Below are positions 33,762 through 41,956 of a stretch of DNA of 64,000 bases, piece by piece; the first letter of the stretch is position 1, and the number at the start of each line of letters is the position of its first letter. A model generated the notes under the pieces. It did no database searches. It was not told where the DNA came from and saw nothing but the letters and a program-made list of their open reading frames with translations. The DNA comes from DASUCS01 sp041166385 (GTDB lineage: Bacteria > Actinomycetota > Acidimicrobiia > Acidimicrobiales > JACDCH01). The translations under genes and the position numbers were made by a program. The DNA lies in assembly GCA_041166385.1 (NCBI GenBank), contig JBEEFW010000163.1:62001-126000 (forward strand), given 5' to 3'.

Positions 33762-34427
33762 GTGAGTGCCGAGGCCCCGCGTCTGGATTTGTTGAAGACG
33801 CTCGGTGACAACACCCGGTACGCGATCTACCTCGAGTTGGCTCGATCGACCCGACCACTGGCGACGGCCGACATCGCCGACACGCTCGGCCTGCACGTCA
33901 ACACCGTGCGCCCGCACCTCGAGCGGATGCGCGAGGTCGGCTTGCTCGATGTGCAGAGCGTGAACCGCGGCGCCGTCGGGCGGCCGCAGCACCGGTACTC
34001 GCTCGCGGCGGATGCGCCGTCGCTCGGTCTCGAGTCTCCGACGTTCGCGCTCCTCGCTCGCATGCTGTTGCGGGCCGCGGCGATCGCCGGCACGGGAGCC
34101 GAGGAGGCCGCGGACGCCGGCCGAGAAGAGGGCCGCGGCGACGGCGCTCGGGCCGCTGGACGACCCTGCCTCGAGGCGTTGGTGCGCGAGCTCGACCGGC
34201 TCGGGTTCGACCCCGCCGTCGCGGCCAGCGACGAGGGCGCGACCGTGGGATTCGCCCATTGCCCGTTCCGAGAGCTGGCCGAGGCCAACCCCGATCTCGT
34301 GTGCAGCCTGCACCGGGGCCTCGTGGAGGGGTTCGTCGAGATGGTCGGCGGGGGCGAAGTCGTCGCCTTTCGCACGCTGGTCGACCGCGACCCGTGCCAG
34401 GTCGACTTGGTGGTTGAGCCGGCCTGA
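33762..34427 (+). CDS. SufR-like winged-helix iron-sulfur regulator
   Basis: 221 residues. The N-terminal helix-turn-helix (RLDLLKTLGDNTRYAIYLEL, recognition helix in HVNTVRPHLERMREVGLL) is followed by a C-terminal domain with three well-spaced cysteines: FAHCPF, DLVCSLHRG and RDPCQVD (spacings 13 and 30). SufR proteins have three such cysteines for a cluster and repress Fe-S assembly genes. The spacing is close to, but not the same as, what I recall for known SufR. GTG 33762 start. It lies 17 bases before an IscA/ErpA gene, which supports the call. Confidence 0.7.
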   Translation: MSAEAPRLDLLKTLGDNTRYAIYLELARSTRPLATADIADTLGLHVNTVRPHLERMREVGLLDVQSVNRGAVGRPQHRYSLAADAPSLGLESPTFALLARMLLRAAAIAGTGAEEAADAGREEGRGDGARAAGRPCLEALVRELDRLGFDPAVAASDEGATVGFAHCPFRELAEANPDLVCSLHRGLVEGFVEMVGGGEVVAFRTLVDRDPCQVDLVVEPA

Positions 34428-34444
34428 CCGGTTACCCTTGTCTC

Positions 34445-34765
34445 GTGATCACGCTGACAGACGAAGCTGCCGCCAAGGTCAAGGATCTCATCGACGCCGA
34501 AGGTGAACCGGAGCTCGCGCTGCGAGTGGCCGTGCGCCCCGGTGGATGTTCAGGCTTCAGCTACGAGATGTTCTTCGACACCGACGTCGCCAACGACGAC
34601 GTGACGGTCGAGAAGGGCGGGGTGCGCGTGGTCGTCGATCCGTCGAGCGCACAGCTCCTCACCGACGCCGTGCTCGACTACAAAGACGGGCTCCAGCAGG
34701 CCGGGTTCTCGATCAACAACCCGAACGCCCAGCGCACCTGCGGCTGCGGCCAGAGCTTCTCGTAG
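34445..34765 (+). CDS. A-type iron-sulfur carrier (IscA/ErpA family)
   Basis: 106 residues covering the full A-type carrier fold. The three cluster cysteines are present: GGCSGFSY (~35) and the C-terminal TCGCGQSFS (~99 and 101). It starts at GTG 34445. In actinobacteria such single-domain proteins deliver clusters to apoproteins. It is probably cotranscribed with the SufR-like regulator. Confidence 0.94.
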   Translation: MITLTDEAAAKVKDLIDAEGEPELALRVAVRPGGCSGFSYEMFFDTDVANDDVTVEKGGVRVVVDPSSAQLLTDAVLDYKDGLQQAGFSINNPNAQRTCGCGQSFS

Positions 34766-34777
34766 TCCCGATCCGCG

Positions 34778-36160
34778 CTAGGCGCGGGTCACCAGGATGA
34801 CTTCCGCTCCCGCAGGGAGCGTGAGCAGCATTGCTTCGAGCTCGTCTTCCGGCAGCCAGTTCTCGGGCTCGACCAGGATCAATGGACGGTCGATCGTCGC
34901 GCCCGCACTGGCCCACGCCTCGGCCGCCTTCAACCGCTGCTCGACCTGCTCGGCTTCGGCGCGAGCGCCGGCACCGCCGAGCCGAGTGATGTGCTCGTCG
35001 AAGTCCTCGAGCGCGGGCGGCTGGTCGTAGCCGATCTCGGCCCACGCCACCTTCCAACGCGCCATTGCCTTGCGGTGGACCGCGTTCACCGTGCGCACGG
35101 TCGGCGACGTCTTCGTCGCGGCGCCGGTGATGACGAACTGCGGGTCGTGGAGGCGGAGCACACCCTCGAGGTCGTAGGGGTCGGCGTCCGCGCCGGCGAG
35201 CGTCTCCCAATGGCGCCGTGCGGATCGGGCCTTCTCCAGCGAGCGTTCGCGTGCCGCTTCGAACTGCGACCGCCGCGCCAGCCATTCCTCTTCCGCCATG
35301 CGATCGCGGGCGCTGGCCTCTGACGTGCGTTCCGCGTTGCCGGTTGCCGCCGCGAGCAACGCCGATGCCTCGCGCGCCCCGGGATCGTCGCGCGGTTGGA
35401 TCGAGTAGCTGCGGGCCATCAGGGCGGCGGAGAGGATGACGCCCAGCAGGAACACCACGACCGGTACCACGACCGAGCCGGCGAAATTCAAGAGCACAAG
35501 CGCCGCGCCGGAGAAGAACGCGAGGCAGCTGATGGCGATGATGCGGGCGCGGCGCTGTTCTTCGAGGCTGTCGTCGTCGAACATCTGCGGCACCGCATCC
35601 GGTGTTTCGAGCCTGACCTGCTCGGGGCGCGGGCGATCACCCAGCTCGGCGATCGCCTTGTTGATCTCTTCGACCTCGCCCTCCGCCTCGGTCAGCGAGC
35701 GGGCGGCTTGGCGGATGGTCTCGGGGTGCACGGCCATGCCGCTGCTTGCGGAGAGCCGGCGATTGAGTACTTCGGCGAACTCGACCTCGGTGCGCACGCG
35801 AATGCGGTCGGTGCGGCCGAGCGCCGTGGCGAGTTCCCGCAGTTCCGCGAGGGCGTCTTCATCGACCGTCGGACGCTCGCCGAGCGCGCCGAGCTCGTCG
35901 GCTTGCGCGAGCAGCGTGTCGAACTCCTCGTCGCGCAACACGACCGGATCGGCGCGAGCCGCGGACGCACGGGCTGCGAATGCGATCTCCGCGGTTTCCC
36001 GGTCGTAGACCAGTTCGCCGTTCAGCTCCTCCGCCAGCGCGGCCGCGGCGACGGCCGGGTCGTGGTCAACGACGACGCGCACGCCCGTCAAGTCTTGGGA
36101 GTCCAACGATTCGGCAGTGCCGTGATCGCCGCTCGAGTCGCCGTTGCCTTGCATCACCAT
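34778..36160 (-). CDS. Membrane protein with two central helices and flanking coiled coils, unknown
   Basis: 460 residues. The N-terminal ~210 are acidic and helix-rich, with a heptad-like stretch (EAEGEVEEINKAIAELG). Two hydrophobic helices (~213-235, ~238-262) form a hairpin in the membrane. The C-terminal ~200 hold a coiled coil (EEEWLARRSQFEAARERSLEKARSA is its core) and a mixed alpha/beta end (RPLILVEPENWLPEDEL). Both termini should be cytosolic. The end resembles an NTPase-like strand (ILVEP) but no Walker A was found. No family recognised. Confidence 0.65.
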   Translation of the reverse strand: MVMQGNGDSSGDHGTAESLDSQDLTGVRVVVDHDPAVAAAALAEELNGELVYDRETAEIAFAARASAARADPVVLRDEEFDTLLAQADELGALGERPTVDEDALAELRELATALGRTDRIRVRTEVEFAEVLNRRLSASSGMAVHPETIRQAARSLTEAEGEVEEINKAIAELGDRPRPEQVRLETPDAVPQMFDDDSLEEQRRARIIAISCLAFFSGAALVLLNFAGSVVVPVVVFLLGVILSAALMARSYSIQPRDDPGAREASALLAAATGNAERTSEASARDRMAEEEWLARRSQFEAARERSLEKARSARRHWETLAGADADPYDLEGVLRLHDPQFVITGAATKTSPTVRTVNAVHRKAMARWKVAWAEIGYDQPPALEDFDEHITRLGGAGARAEAEQVEQRLKAAEAWASAGATIDRPLILVEPENWLPEDELEAMLLTLPAGAEVILVTRA

Positions 36161-36200
36161 AAGAGTCGCACGCCCGCCCGCCGAGCGTCTGACCTGGTTG

Positions 36201-37070
36201 TCAGCCCGCTAGCTGCGTCAACGCGTCGTTGAGTTCTACCGCATCGAAGATGGTGTCGATGCGCTTCTCGATTGTTCCGTCGGCCCGGGCCAGGAACAGG
36301 ACAGGTTCGAAGAAGAGGTCGTAGGCCTCCATCACCGGCGTTCGGCGCAGGACATTGGGCTGGGCGTCGGCGGTCGATGGATATACCTCGGCATGCAGCA
36401 TCTTGATCTGAGGGAATCGAGGTGACGCCGCCAGGAGCACGTCGAGCACTGGTCCACAGATGGCCACCTGGCAAAACGCCGGCGTCGAGATGAGGAACGC
36501 CACCGGCGTGCCACCGGCCAGCGCCGCACGCAGCGTGACGTCGTGCAACGGGCACTCGGGGGTCTGGGTGCACAGCAATTCGACCCCCCGCCGGTCAGTC
36601 GTGGTCGGAGTGTCGAACGGGATCATCGGCTGGCCGGCGCCGGGCACGGTGACCGGCGCGCCGGTGAGCTGGATCGGGATGCGGACGGGCGTGCCCGCGA
36701 CCTGCGAGCTGAATTCGTAGATGCCTGGCTTCGTGGGCGTGAACTCGACCGGGAAGTACGGGCGGGGGATGCCCTCGGCGTGACTCGTGGCGGTGATCGC
36801 CGAGCCGAACGGCTGGCCGTCGAGCGTGACCGCGAACTCGAGGGAGCTGGCCGGTGCGTTCTGCACGAGCACGCCGTCCTTGTCGGTGAGGCCGAACGTG
36901 ACGCGGGCGGGCGCTCCGATGGGCAGCACCGACAGGTCCGAGAAGCTGATCAGGGTGAAGGCGGGCGACGCAGGGGCCGGCGCCTTCTTGCCCCCGCTGC
37001 ACGCCGTGACGATCGCCGCACTGGCGCTGCTCGCGAGGAACGCGCGTCGGCTCCACGTGGGGGGAGGCAT
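36201..37070 (-). CDS. Tat-exported lipoprotein with thioredoxin-like domain
   Basis: 289 residues. SRRAFLASSASAAIVTAC combines a twin-arginine motif with a lipobox (Cys ~24). Residues ~35-150 are an Ig-like beta domain; ~165-289 look thioredoxin-like, with FCQVAICGPVLD where a redox centre would be. The two cysteines are separated by four residues (C-x4-C), not two, as in some SCO/BsaA-like or peroxiredoxin-type proteins. It is divergent from the xanthine-dehydrogenase-like gene with a gap of about 23 bases. Confidence 0.72.
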   Translation of the reverse strand: MPPPTWSRRAFLASSASAAIVTACSGGKKAPAPASPAFTLISFSDLSVLPIGAPARVTFGLTDKDGVLVQNAPASSLEFAVTLDGQPFGSAITATSHAEGIPRPYFPVEFTPTKPGIYEFSSQVAGTPVRIPIQLTGAPVTVPGAGQPMIPFDTPTTTDRRGVELLCTQTPECPLHDVTLRAALAGGTPVAFLISTPAFCQVAICGPVLDVLLAASPRFPQIKMLHAEVYPSTADAQPNVLRRTPVMEAYDLFFEPVLFLARADGTIEKRIDTIFDAVELNDALTQLAG

Positions 37071-37093
37071 TCGGTCGAACCTATCCTCGCTTG

Positions 37094-38638
37094 ATGGCCG
37101 TCGACAGTCAGGTGTCGTTCCGCGTCGATGGGCGCGATGTCGTGGTCGACGACGACGGATCGTCGCTCCTCGAGGTGTTGCGCGATCGCTTGGGGCTGCG
37201 GGGTGCGAAGGACGGTTGCAGTCCGCAAGGCCAATGCGGCTGTTGCACCGTGCTGGTCGACGGTGCTCCGCGCGTCGCGTGTGTCACACCGATCAAGCGG
37301 ATGGCTGGACGGACGATCACCACGATCGACGGCCTTGCCACGGCTGACCGGTGGGCCGACGCGTTCTGCGGGAGTGGCGCCAGTCAATGCGGCTTCTGCA
37401 CACCCGGGATCATCGTGCGCCTCGACGGGCTGCGGTCCGCAGGCGCCGATGCGGGTGATGTCGACAAGGTCGAGCGGGCGCTGCTCGCGCACCTGTGCCG
37501 ATGCACGGGATGGCGCACGATCCTCGACGCGTGGCAGTCGTTCGACGCGGCAGCATCGCCGGAGCGTGATCTCGAAGCCGCGTCGCGCCGCGCCGCGATC
37601 GAAGGCGGCGCGCCTCAACGCGTCGGACCGGAGGTGTCGTTGGGTCGCGGCGGTTTCGCCGACGACACCGCCCCCGACGACGCGCTCGTCGCCGTACCGG
37701 ACGGTGCGGGCGGATGGGCGGTCGGCGAAACGCTGAGTGACGCTCGACGCGTCGCCGCGAAGACGCAGGGCCGGCGCACGACCGTCGATGTTCGTCATCC
37801 GATCGAGGTGCCCGCGGGTGACTGGGCGGTCACGCTGCAAACCGCGTGGGTCGAGCCCGCGTACCTCGAGACGGATGCGTCGTGGTGTTCGCCCAAGGGT
37901 GTACCGGTCTCGCCGCTCGCGAACGGTGGCGCGTTCGGCGGCAAGGTCGCGACACCGGTGATGCGCGCGGCGCGCGAGCTCGCGGATCGTCACGGCCGCG
38001 CGGTGCGCGTGCTGTTGTCACGCGAAGACACCGTTCGGCAGGGGCCGAAGCGTCCGCCGATCGCTGCGGGTGTCCGCCGTGACGGCACTGGTGTCGTGCT
38101 CGTCGCCCGCACGCGGCACGTCGTCGACCAGATGCGTGGTTTCGCTCCGGGGCTGCAGGTCGTCGAAGTCGACGTGGCCGGGCCGCCGACGTCCATCGCG
38201 TTTCGCGCCACAGGGTGGGCCGAGGCGGCCGTGCTGCTCGCCGGTGCCCGCGGCCGAGCCGATCCCGTGACGGCCCCCAACGGCGCCGTCGCCGAGGCCC
38301 ACATCGACGCCACCGGCGTGCACGTGCGGGTGGCCGCCGGCGACCCGCTGGACGAGGTGGTCCTGCGGTCCTACTGCGTCGGTGCGGCCCACATGGCGCT
38401 CGGCTGGGTCTCGTCTGAGGGCATCGCCGTCGACGAGGCCGGCGAACCGCTCGACCTCACGATCCGCTCATTCGGGATATTGCGGGCCGTCGACACGCCG
38501 CCGATCACCGTGGAGATCGACCACGACCCGTCGGCTCCCCGCAACGGCAGCGACGCCGTGTTCGCCGCGGTGGCAGCCGCGGCCTGGGTCGCGCAAGGCT
38601 GCCCTCCGACATTCCCCACCGGAAGGACGTTGCGATGA
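37094..38638 (+). CDS. Compact xanthine dehydrogenase-family fusion: two [2Fe-2S] domains plus shortened molybdopterin-domain part
   Basis: About 514 residues. Residues 1-~80 are a plant-type ferredoxin domain (CSPQGQCGCCTVLVDG) and ~85-150 the second cluster domain (QCGFCTPG and LCRCTGW), as in XdhC/CoxS small subunits. The rest resembles pieces of the large subunit: GGAFGGK is the pterin-binding signature and FGILRAVDTPPITVEI is near its C-terminus. It is far shorter than the ~750 residues of a real large subunit, and the catalytic-Glu region (GVGEPP-like) reads RNGSDAV. It may be non-catalytic or electron-transferring. ATG 37094 is used; TTG 37091 precedes it. It overlaps ridA by 4 bases. 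Confidence 0.75.
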   Translation: MAVDSQVSFRVDGRDVVVDDDGSSLLEVLRDRLGLRGAKDGCSPQGQCGCCTVLVDGAPRVACVTPIKRMAGRTITTIDGLATADRWADAFCGSGASQCGFCTPGIIVRLDGLRSAGADAGDVDKVERALLAHLCRCTGWRTILDAWQSFDAAASPERDLEAASRRAAIEGGAPQRVGPEVSLGRGGFADDTAPDDALVAVPDGAGGWAVGETLSDARRVAAKTQGRRTTVDVRHPIEVPAGDWAVTLQTAWVEPAYLETDASWCSPKGVPVSPLANGGAFGGKVATPVMRAARELADRHGRAVRVLLSREDTVRQGPKRPPIAAGVRRDGTGVVLVARTRHVVDQMRGFAPGLQVVEVDVAGPPTSIAFRATGWAEAAVLLAGARGRADPVTAPNGAVAEAHIDATGVHVRVAAGDPLDEVVLRSYCVGAAHMALGWVSSEGIAVDEAGEPLDLTIRSFGILRAVDTPPITVEIDHDPSAPRNGSDAVFAAVAAAAWVAQGCPPTFPTGRTLR

Positions 38639-38991
38639 GCTCGCCGAGCAAGCCCCTTGGTCCGTACACGCCCGTGGTGCGCGCTGGCGATTGGTTGATC
38701 GTGTCCGGTCAGGTGGGGCTGGCCGACGGCAAACTGGTGCCGGGCGGACTCGAAGGTGAGCTGCGGCAAGCGCTCGCCAACCTGCGCGGGCATCTCGAGG
38801 CCAACGGTGCGACGTTGGCGCATGTTGCGAAGACCACCGTGTTCCTGCGGCACATGAGCGACTACGCGCTCATGAACGAGGTGTACATCGAGGAGTTCGG
38901 CGACCATCGTCCGGCGCGTTCTGCGATCGGTGTGGCGGAGTTGCCGGTCGGTGCACTCGTCGAAGTCGAGGCGTGGGCCTTCACGGGCTAA
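38635..38991 (+). CDS. RidA/YjgF family enamine/imine deaminase
   Basis: 118 residues, one chorismate-mutase-like fold that normally forms a trimer. The conserved Arg lies in DHRPARSAIGVAELP and the C-terminal LVEVEAWAF is typical. RidA hydrolyses reactive 2-aminoacrylate-type enamines. It is coupled (ATGA overlap) to the compact Xdh-like gene, so the two may handle related nitrogen compounds. Confidence 0.9.
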   Translation: MSSPSKPLGPYTPVVRAGDWLIVSGQVGLADGKLVPGGLEGELRQALANLRGHLEANGATLAHVAKTTVFLRHMSDYALMNEVYIEEFGDHRPARSAIGVAELPVGALVEVEAWAFTG

Positions 38992-39001
38992 AACGGTTGT
39001 C

Positions 39002-39163
39002 GTGGACTTCGGCCCGTTCATCATCGTGTTCGTCTTGCTGGTCGCGCTGCCCGTGTCGTTCTTTGTTGGCGGCGCGGTGATCGCCGCCGTGTTGAGCCAC
39101 GCGCTCAAAACGAACGCTGAGACCACCCACGAAGGCAGCGAGCTCATCGACCTCAACCGTTAG
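39002..39163 (+). CDS. Small single-pass membrane protein
   Basis: 53 residues from GTG 39002. Residues ~5-33 are hydrophobic (FIIVFVLLVALPVSFFVGG and on), followed by a short charged tail (NAETTHEGSELIDLNR). There is no clear Shine-Dalgarno, and the gene directly follows ridA. No family recognised. Confidence 0.5.
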   Translation: MDFGPFIIVFVLLVALPVSFFVGGAVIAAVLSHALKTNAETTHEGSELIDLNR

Positions 39164-39263
39164 AGGTCCTCCGCTAAGGTCTCGCGGCAGTAGGTATGGG
39201 CAGGGCAGAGGCAGTTCGCAGCGTCGAGTCAGCCGAACCCCGAGTGACGAAAGGGGTCTCGGC

Positions 39264-39467
39264 ATGGCGACCGGCACCGTGAAGTTCTTCAACTCTGAGA
39301 AGGGTTGGGGATTCATCGCGAGCGACGAGGGCGGCGACGAGCTGTTCGTCCATTACAAGAACATTCAGGGCAATGGCTTCCGCACGCTCGAACAGGGCCA
39401 GAAGGTCGAGTTCACTTCCGAGCAGACCGACCGCGGCCTCCAAGCCAAAGAGGTCAAACTCGTTTAG
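39264..39467 (+). CDS. Cold-shock-domain protein
   Basis: 67 residues forming one OB-fold. GTVKFFNSEKGWGFI holds RNP1 (KGWGFI) and ELFVHYKNI is RNP2 (usually FVHFSAI). It binds single-stranded RNA or DNA as a chaperone. AAAGGGG lies about 8 bases upstream. The ~100-base gap before it may serve as a 5' leader, as in other csp genes. Confidence 0.95.
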   Translation: MATGTVKFFNSEKGWGFIASDEGGDELFVHYKNIQGNGFRTLEQGQKVEFTSEQTDRGLQAKEVKLV

Positions 39468-39484
39468 TCCCTGAAACGCGCAAA

Positions 39485-39517
39485 TGCGCTCCGGGGGGTC
39501 GGCGTCCACGGAGCGCA
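39485..39517 (+). terminator. Hairpin after the cold-shock gene
   Basis: TGCGCTCCG and CGGAGCGCA make a perfect 9-base stem with a 15-base loop, 17 bases after the csp stop. There is no continuous T tract, so it may end transcription weakly or with Rho. Confidence 0.5.
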
Positions 39518-39798
39518 CTCACGTTGCTTCCTTGATTGGTATGAGCTTTGTGTTGTGGTGGGTGTGATCACTCCCGCAAACGGAGCCAGCACGCTCACGT
39601 TCGTGATCTGTAGAAACAAGGAGAGCGAGCGCCGTTCTCGGACCCGCACCCAGCGAGCGGTCACGCGTCGGTCGCTGACCTCACCCTCCCCGATTCCACG
39701 TTCGCATCCTGCAACGTGCGGGCCTGTACGTCCATGACCCGGACGGGCCATTTGCATGGGCTAGGTCGGTCTAGCCCGTTGGGCATCACTTGAGCGCG
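39518..39798. other. Intergenic region between csp and the GlnR-like gene
   Basis: Between csp and the convergent regulator gene there are about 330 bases without a credible gene. Short open frames here lack Shine-Dalgarno sites and have compositions unlike the neighbours. Besides the two hairpins at its ends (39485-39517, 39758-39777) nothing is recognised. Confidence 0.5.
39758..39777 (-). terminator. Hairpin downstream of the GlnR-like gene
   Basis: GGGCTAG / CTAGCCC, a perfect 7-base stem with a 6-base loop, 21 bases past the stop of the minus-strand regulator gene. On that strand the following bases include a few T (GCAAATGG). Probably a weak terminator. Confidence 0.45.
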
Positions 39799-40479
39799 TC
39801 ACACACCCCAGCGAGATTGCCCAAACCGGTAGCCCACCGAGCGCACCGTTTGAATCAGGTTGGCGTGCTCCTCACCGAGCTTTGCTCGTAAGCGCCGGAT
39901 GTGGACATCGACCGTGCGGGCGCCGCCGTAGTACTCGTAGCCCCACACCCGCGACAGCAACGTCTCGCGCGTGAACACCTTGCCCGGATGTGACGCGAGG
40001 AACTTCAGCAGCTCGTACTCCATGTACGTGAGGTCGAGCGGCTTGGTCGCGAATGCGGCCTGATACGTCTCGAGGTTGAGCACGAGCTCGCCGTACTCGA
40101 TGAGCTCCGGACGGGTTCCGCGACCGGTGCGCCAGAAGAGGTGCTTCAGCCGCGCTTCCAGCTCACGTGGGTGGAAGGGCGTCAGGCCGAAGTCGTCGAA
40201 CAGGTCGTCGCGCAGCTCGAGGTCGTGCAACTGTGCACCGGACACCAGCAACAACAGCGGTTCGAGCGGCAGGTCACGCTTGCGCAGCGAGCGGCACAAC
40301 GCGAACGCGCCCTCGGGATCGATGTCGGCGCACACGATCGCCCCGGCCCAGCCGTCGTCGGGTTCCGAGCGCTGCGCGCTCAGTTCGTCGCTCACCGACT
40401 TCCACGGATAGCCGCCGAGGTCGAGCGCTTGCGCCAGCTCAGGGGGTGGCGGGTCCGGGTACAGCAGCAGCGGTTCCAT
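39799..40479 (-). CDS. glnR: GlnR-like orphan OmpR-family nitrogen regulator
   Basis: 226 residues. The N-terminal receiver-like domain lacks a clear phosphoacceptor Asp pocket (CADIDPEGAF stands at that place), as in actinobacterial GlnR. The C-terminal winged helix (YMEYELLKFLASHPGKVFTR, SRVWGYEYYGGARTVDVHIRRLRAKLG) is very close to GlnR/OmpR output domains. GlnR controls glnA, glnII and ammonium uptake. The ATG at 40479 shares a base with the stop of the GSI-alpha gene, and three glutamine synthetase genes are adjacent, which strongly supports the call. Confidence 0.82.
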   Translation of the reverse strand: MEPLLLYPDPPPPELAQALDLGGYPWKSVSDELSAQRSEPDDGWAGAIVCADIDPEGAFALCRSLRKRDLPLEPLLLLVSGAQLHDLELRDDLFDDFGLTPFHPRELEARLKHLFWRTGRGTRPELIEYGELVLNLETYQAAFATKPLDLTYMEYELLKFLASHPGKVFTRETLLSRVWGYEYYGGARTVDVHIRRLRAKLGEEHANLIQTVRSVGYRFGQSRWGV

Positions 40480-41813
40480 CACACGTTGCGGTAGTAGCGA
40501 TCGAGTTCGAACTGGGTGATCTGGGTCTTGTACTCCCGCCACTCGGCTCGCTTGTTGCGCAGGAACCACTCGAAGACGTGCTCGCCGAGCGCTTCAGCGA
40601 CGAGCTCGGAACTCTCCATGATGTTGACCGCATCGGCCAGCGATCCGGGCAGCATCCCGATGCCCTCGGCCATCCGCTGCTCGTCGGTCATCTGGTAGAG
40701 GTTTGCCGTTGTCTCCGGCGGCAGCTCGTAATTCTCCTCGATGCCCTTGAGACCCGCAGCGAGCACCACCGAGAAGGCGAGGTACGGGTTGCACGACGGG
40801 TCGGGGGCACGGAACTCGATACGGGTCGACTCGGCCTTGCCCTTCTTCACGTGCGGGACGTTCACGACGACCGACCGGTTGTTGCGGGCCCACGACACGT
40901 AGATCGGCGCCTCGAACCCTGCGACCAATCGCTTGTAGGAGTTCACCCATTGGTTCGTGACCGCGGAGATCTCGCGCGCGTGCACGAGCAGGCCGGCGAT
41001 GAATCCACGGGCCAGCTTCGACAAGCCGTTCGGGTCGCCCGGATCGTGGAACGCGTTGGTGTCGCCCTCGAAGAGCGAGAAGTGCGTGTGCATGCCCGAG
41101 CCCTGGACCCGCTCGAGGGGCTTCGGCATGAACGTCGCGTGGATGCCGTGCTCGTGCGCGACCTCCTTCACGACGAGCCGGAACGTCATCACGTTGTCGG
41201 CCATCGTGAGTGCGTCGGTGTAGCGGAGATCGATCTCGTGCTGGCTCGGCGCGTCCTCGTGGTGCGAGTACTCGACGGGGATGCCCATCGCCTCGAGCGT
41301 GTGGATCGTGCGCTTGCGCATGTCGCTCGCGATGTCGGCGGTGTTCAGATCGAAGTACGAGGCCGAATCGAGCGGCTCGAGCGGCAGGTTCGGATCGGAG
41401 TGCGCGAAGTAGAAGTACTCCATCTCGGGCGCGGCGTAGAAGGTGAACCCGCGCTCGCGGGCCCGATCGAGGTTGCGCTTGAGCACCTGGCGTGGGTCAC
41501 CCTCGAAGGGCGTGCCGTCGAGGTTGGCGATGTCGCAGAACATGCGGGCCGACGGCGCCTCGTCGATGCCCCACGGCAGCAGCTCGAAGCTGTTGGGGTC
41601 CGGCAGCGCCAGCACGTCGCTCTCCTGCACCCGGCTGAAGCCGTCGATGGCCGAGCCGTCGAACTGCATCCCCTCGGCAAAGGCGGCCTCGAGCTCGGCG
41701 GGAGAGGTCTCGACCGACTTCAGCTGGCCGAGCACGTCGGTGAACCACAAACGGATGTGGCGCACCCCCCGTTCCTCGACCGTACGCAGGACGTAGTCCT
41801 GTTGGCGTTCCAT
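40479..41813 (-). CDS. glnA: Glutamine synthetase type I, alpha subgroup
   Basis: 444 residues, the length of GSI-alpha. FDGSAIDGFSRVQESDV (Asp-50 loop), PEMEYFYF (metal Glu), GSGMHTHFSL (metal His), TNQWVNSYKRL, RNNRSVVVNVP and RIEFRAPDPSCNPYL are the active-site stretches. The adenylylation motif KNLYDLPPEE is not conserved (reads ANLYQMTDEQ), so GlnE should not modify it. ATG 41813 is chosen; the frame stays open upstream without a better start. It is cotranscribed with the GlnR-like gene and divergent from the type II enzyme. A gamma-glutamyl-amine role, as for some actinobacterial paralogues, cannot be excluded. Confidence 0.9.
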   Translation of the reverse strand: MERQQDYVLRTVEERGVRHIRLWFTDVLGQLKSVETSPAELEAAFAEGMQFDGSAIDGFSRVQESDVLALPDPNSFELLPWGIDEAPSARMFCDIANLDGTPFEGDPRQVLKRNLDRARERGFTFYAAPEMEYFYFAHSDPNLPLEPLDSASYFDLNTADIASDMRKRTIHTLEAMGIPVEYSHHEDAPSQHEIDLRYTDALTMADNVMTFRLVVKEVAHEHGIHATFMPKPLERVQGSGMHTHFSLFEGDTNAFHDPGDPNGLSKLARGFIAGLLVHAREISAVTNQWVNSYKRLVAGFEAPIYVSWARNNRSVVVNVPHVKKGKAESTRIEFRAPDPSCNPYLAFSVVLAAGLKGIEENYELPPETTANLYQMTDEQRMAEGIGMLPGSLADAVNIMESSELVAEALGEHVFEWFLRNKRAEWREYKTQITQFELDRYYRNV

Positions 41814-41866
41814 CACCCGAACATGTTGACATGGTGGGTGGGCGCGACCCACTGGCGGTTCTTCCC

Positions 41867-41884
41867 GTTTCACACACCGTTCAC
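41867..41884. promoter_or_regulatory. Candidate GlnR-type box between the divergent GS genes
   Basis: GTTTCACACACCGTTCAC resembles the reverse complement of the actinobacterial GlnR half-site pair (GTTTC-n6-GTnAC), with one extra base in the spacer. It lies between the GSI-alpha start (41813) and the GSII start (41957). The match is imperfect. Confidence 0.35.
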
Positions 41885-41956
41885 ATATGGGCAACAACGC
41901 GGCAACGCAGCTCTTTCAAGCTCCTTCCCATACCCGGACCTAGACCAAGGAATTCC

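Noticed and set aside
39464..39757. Short open frames on both strands in the csp-glnR gap
   Set aside because: No ribosome site, no hydrophobic or domain pattern, and composition unlike the neighbours.
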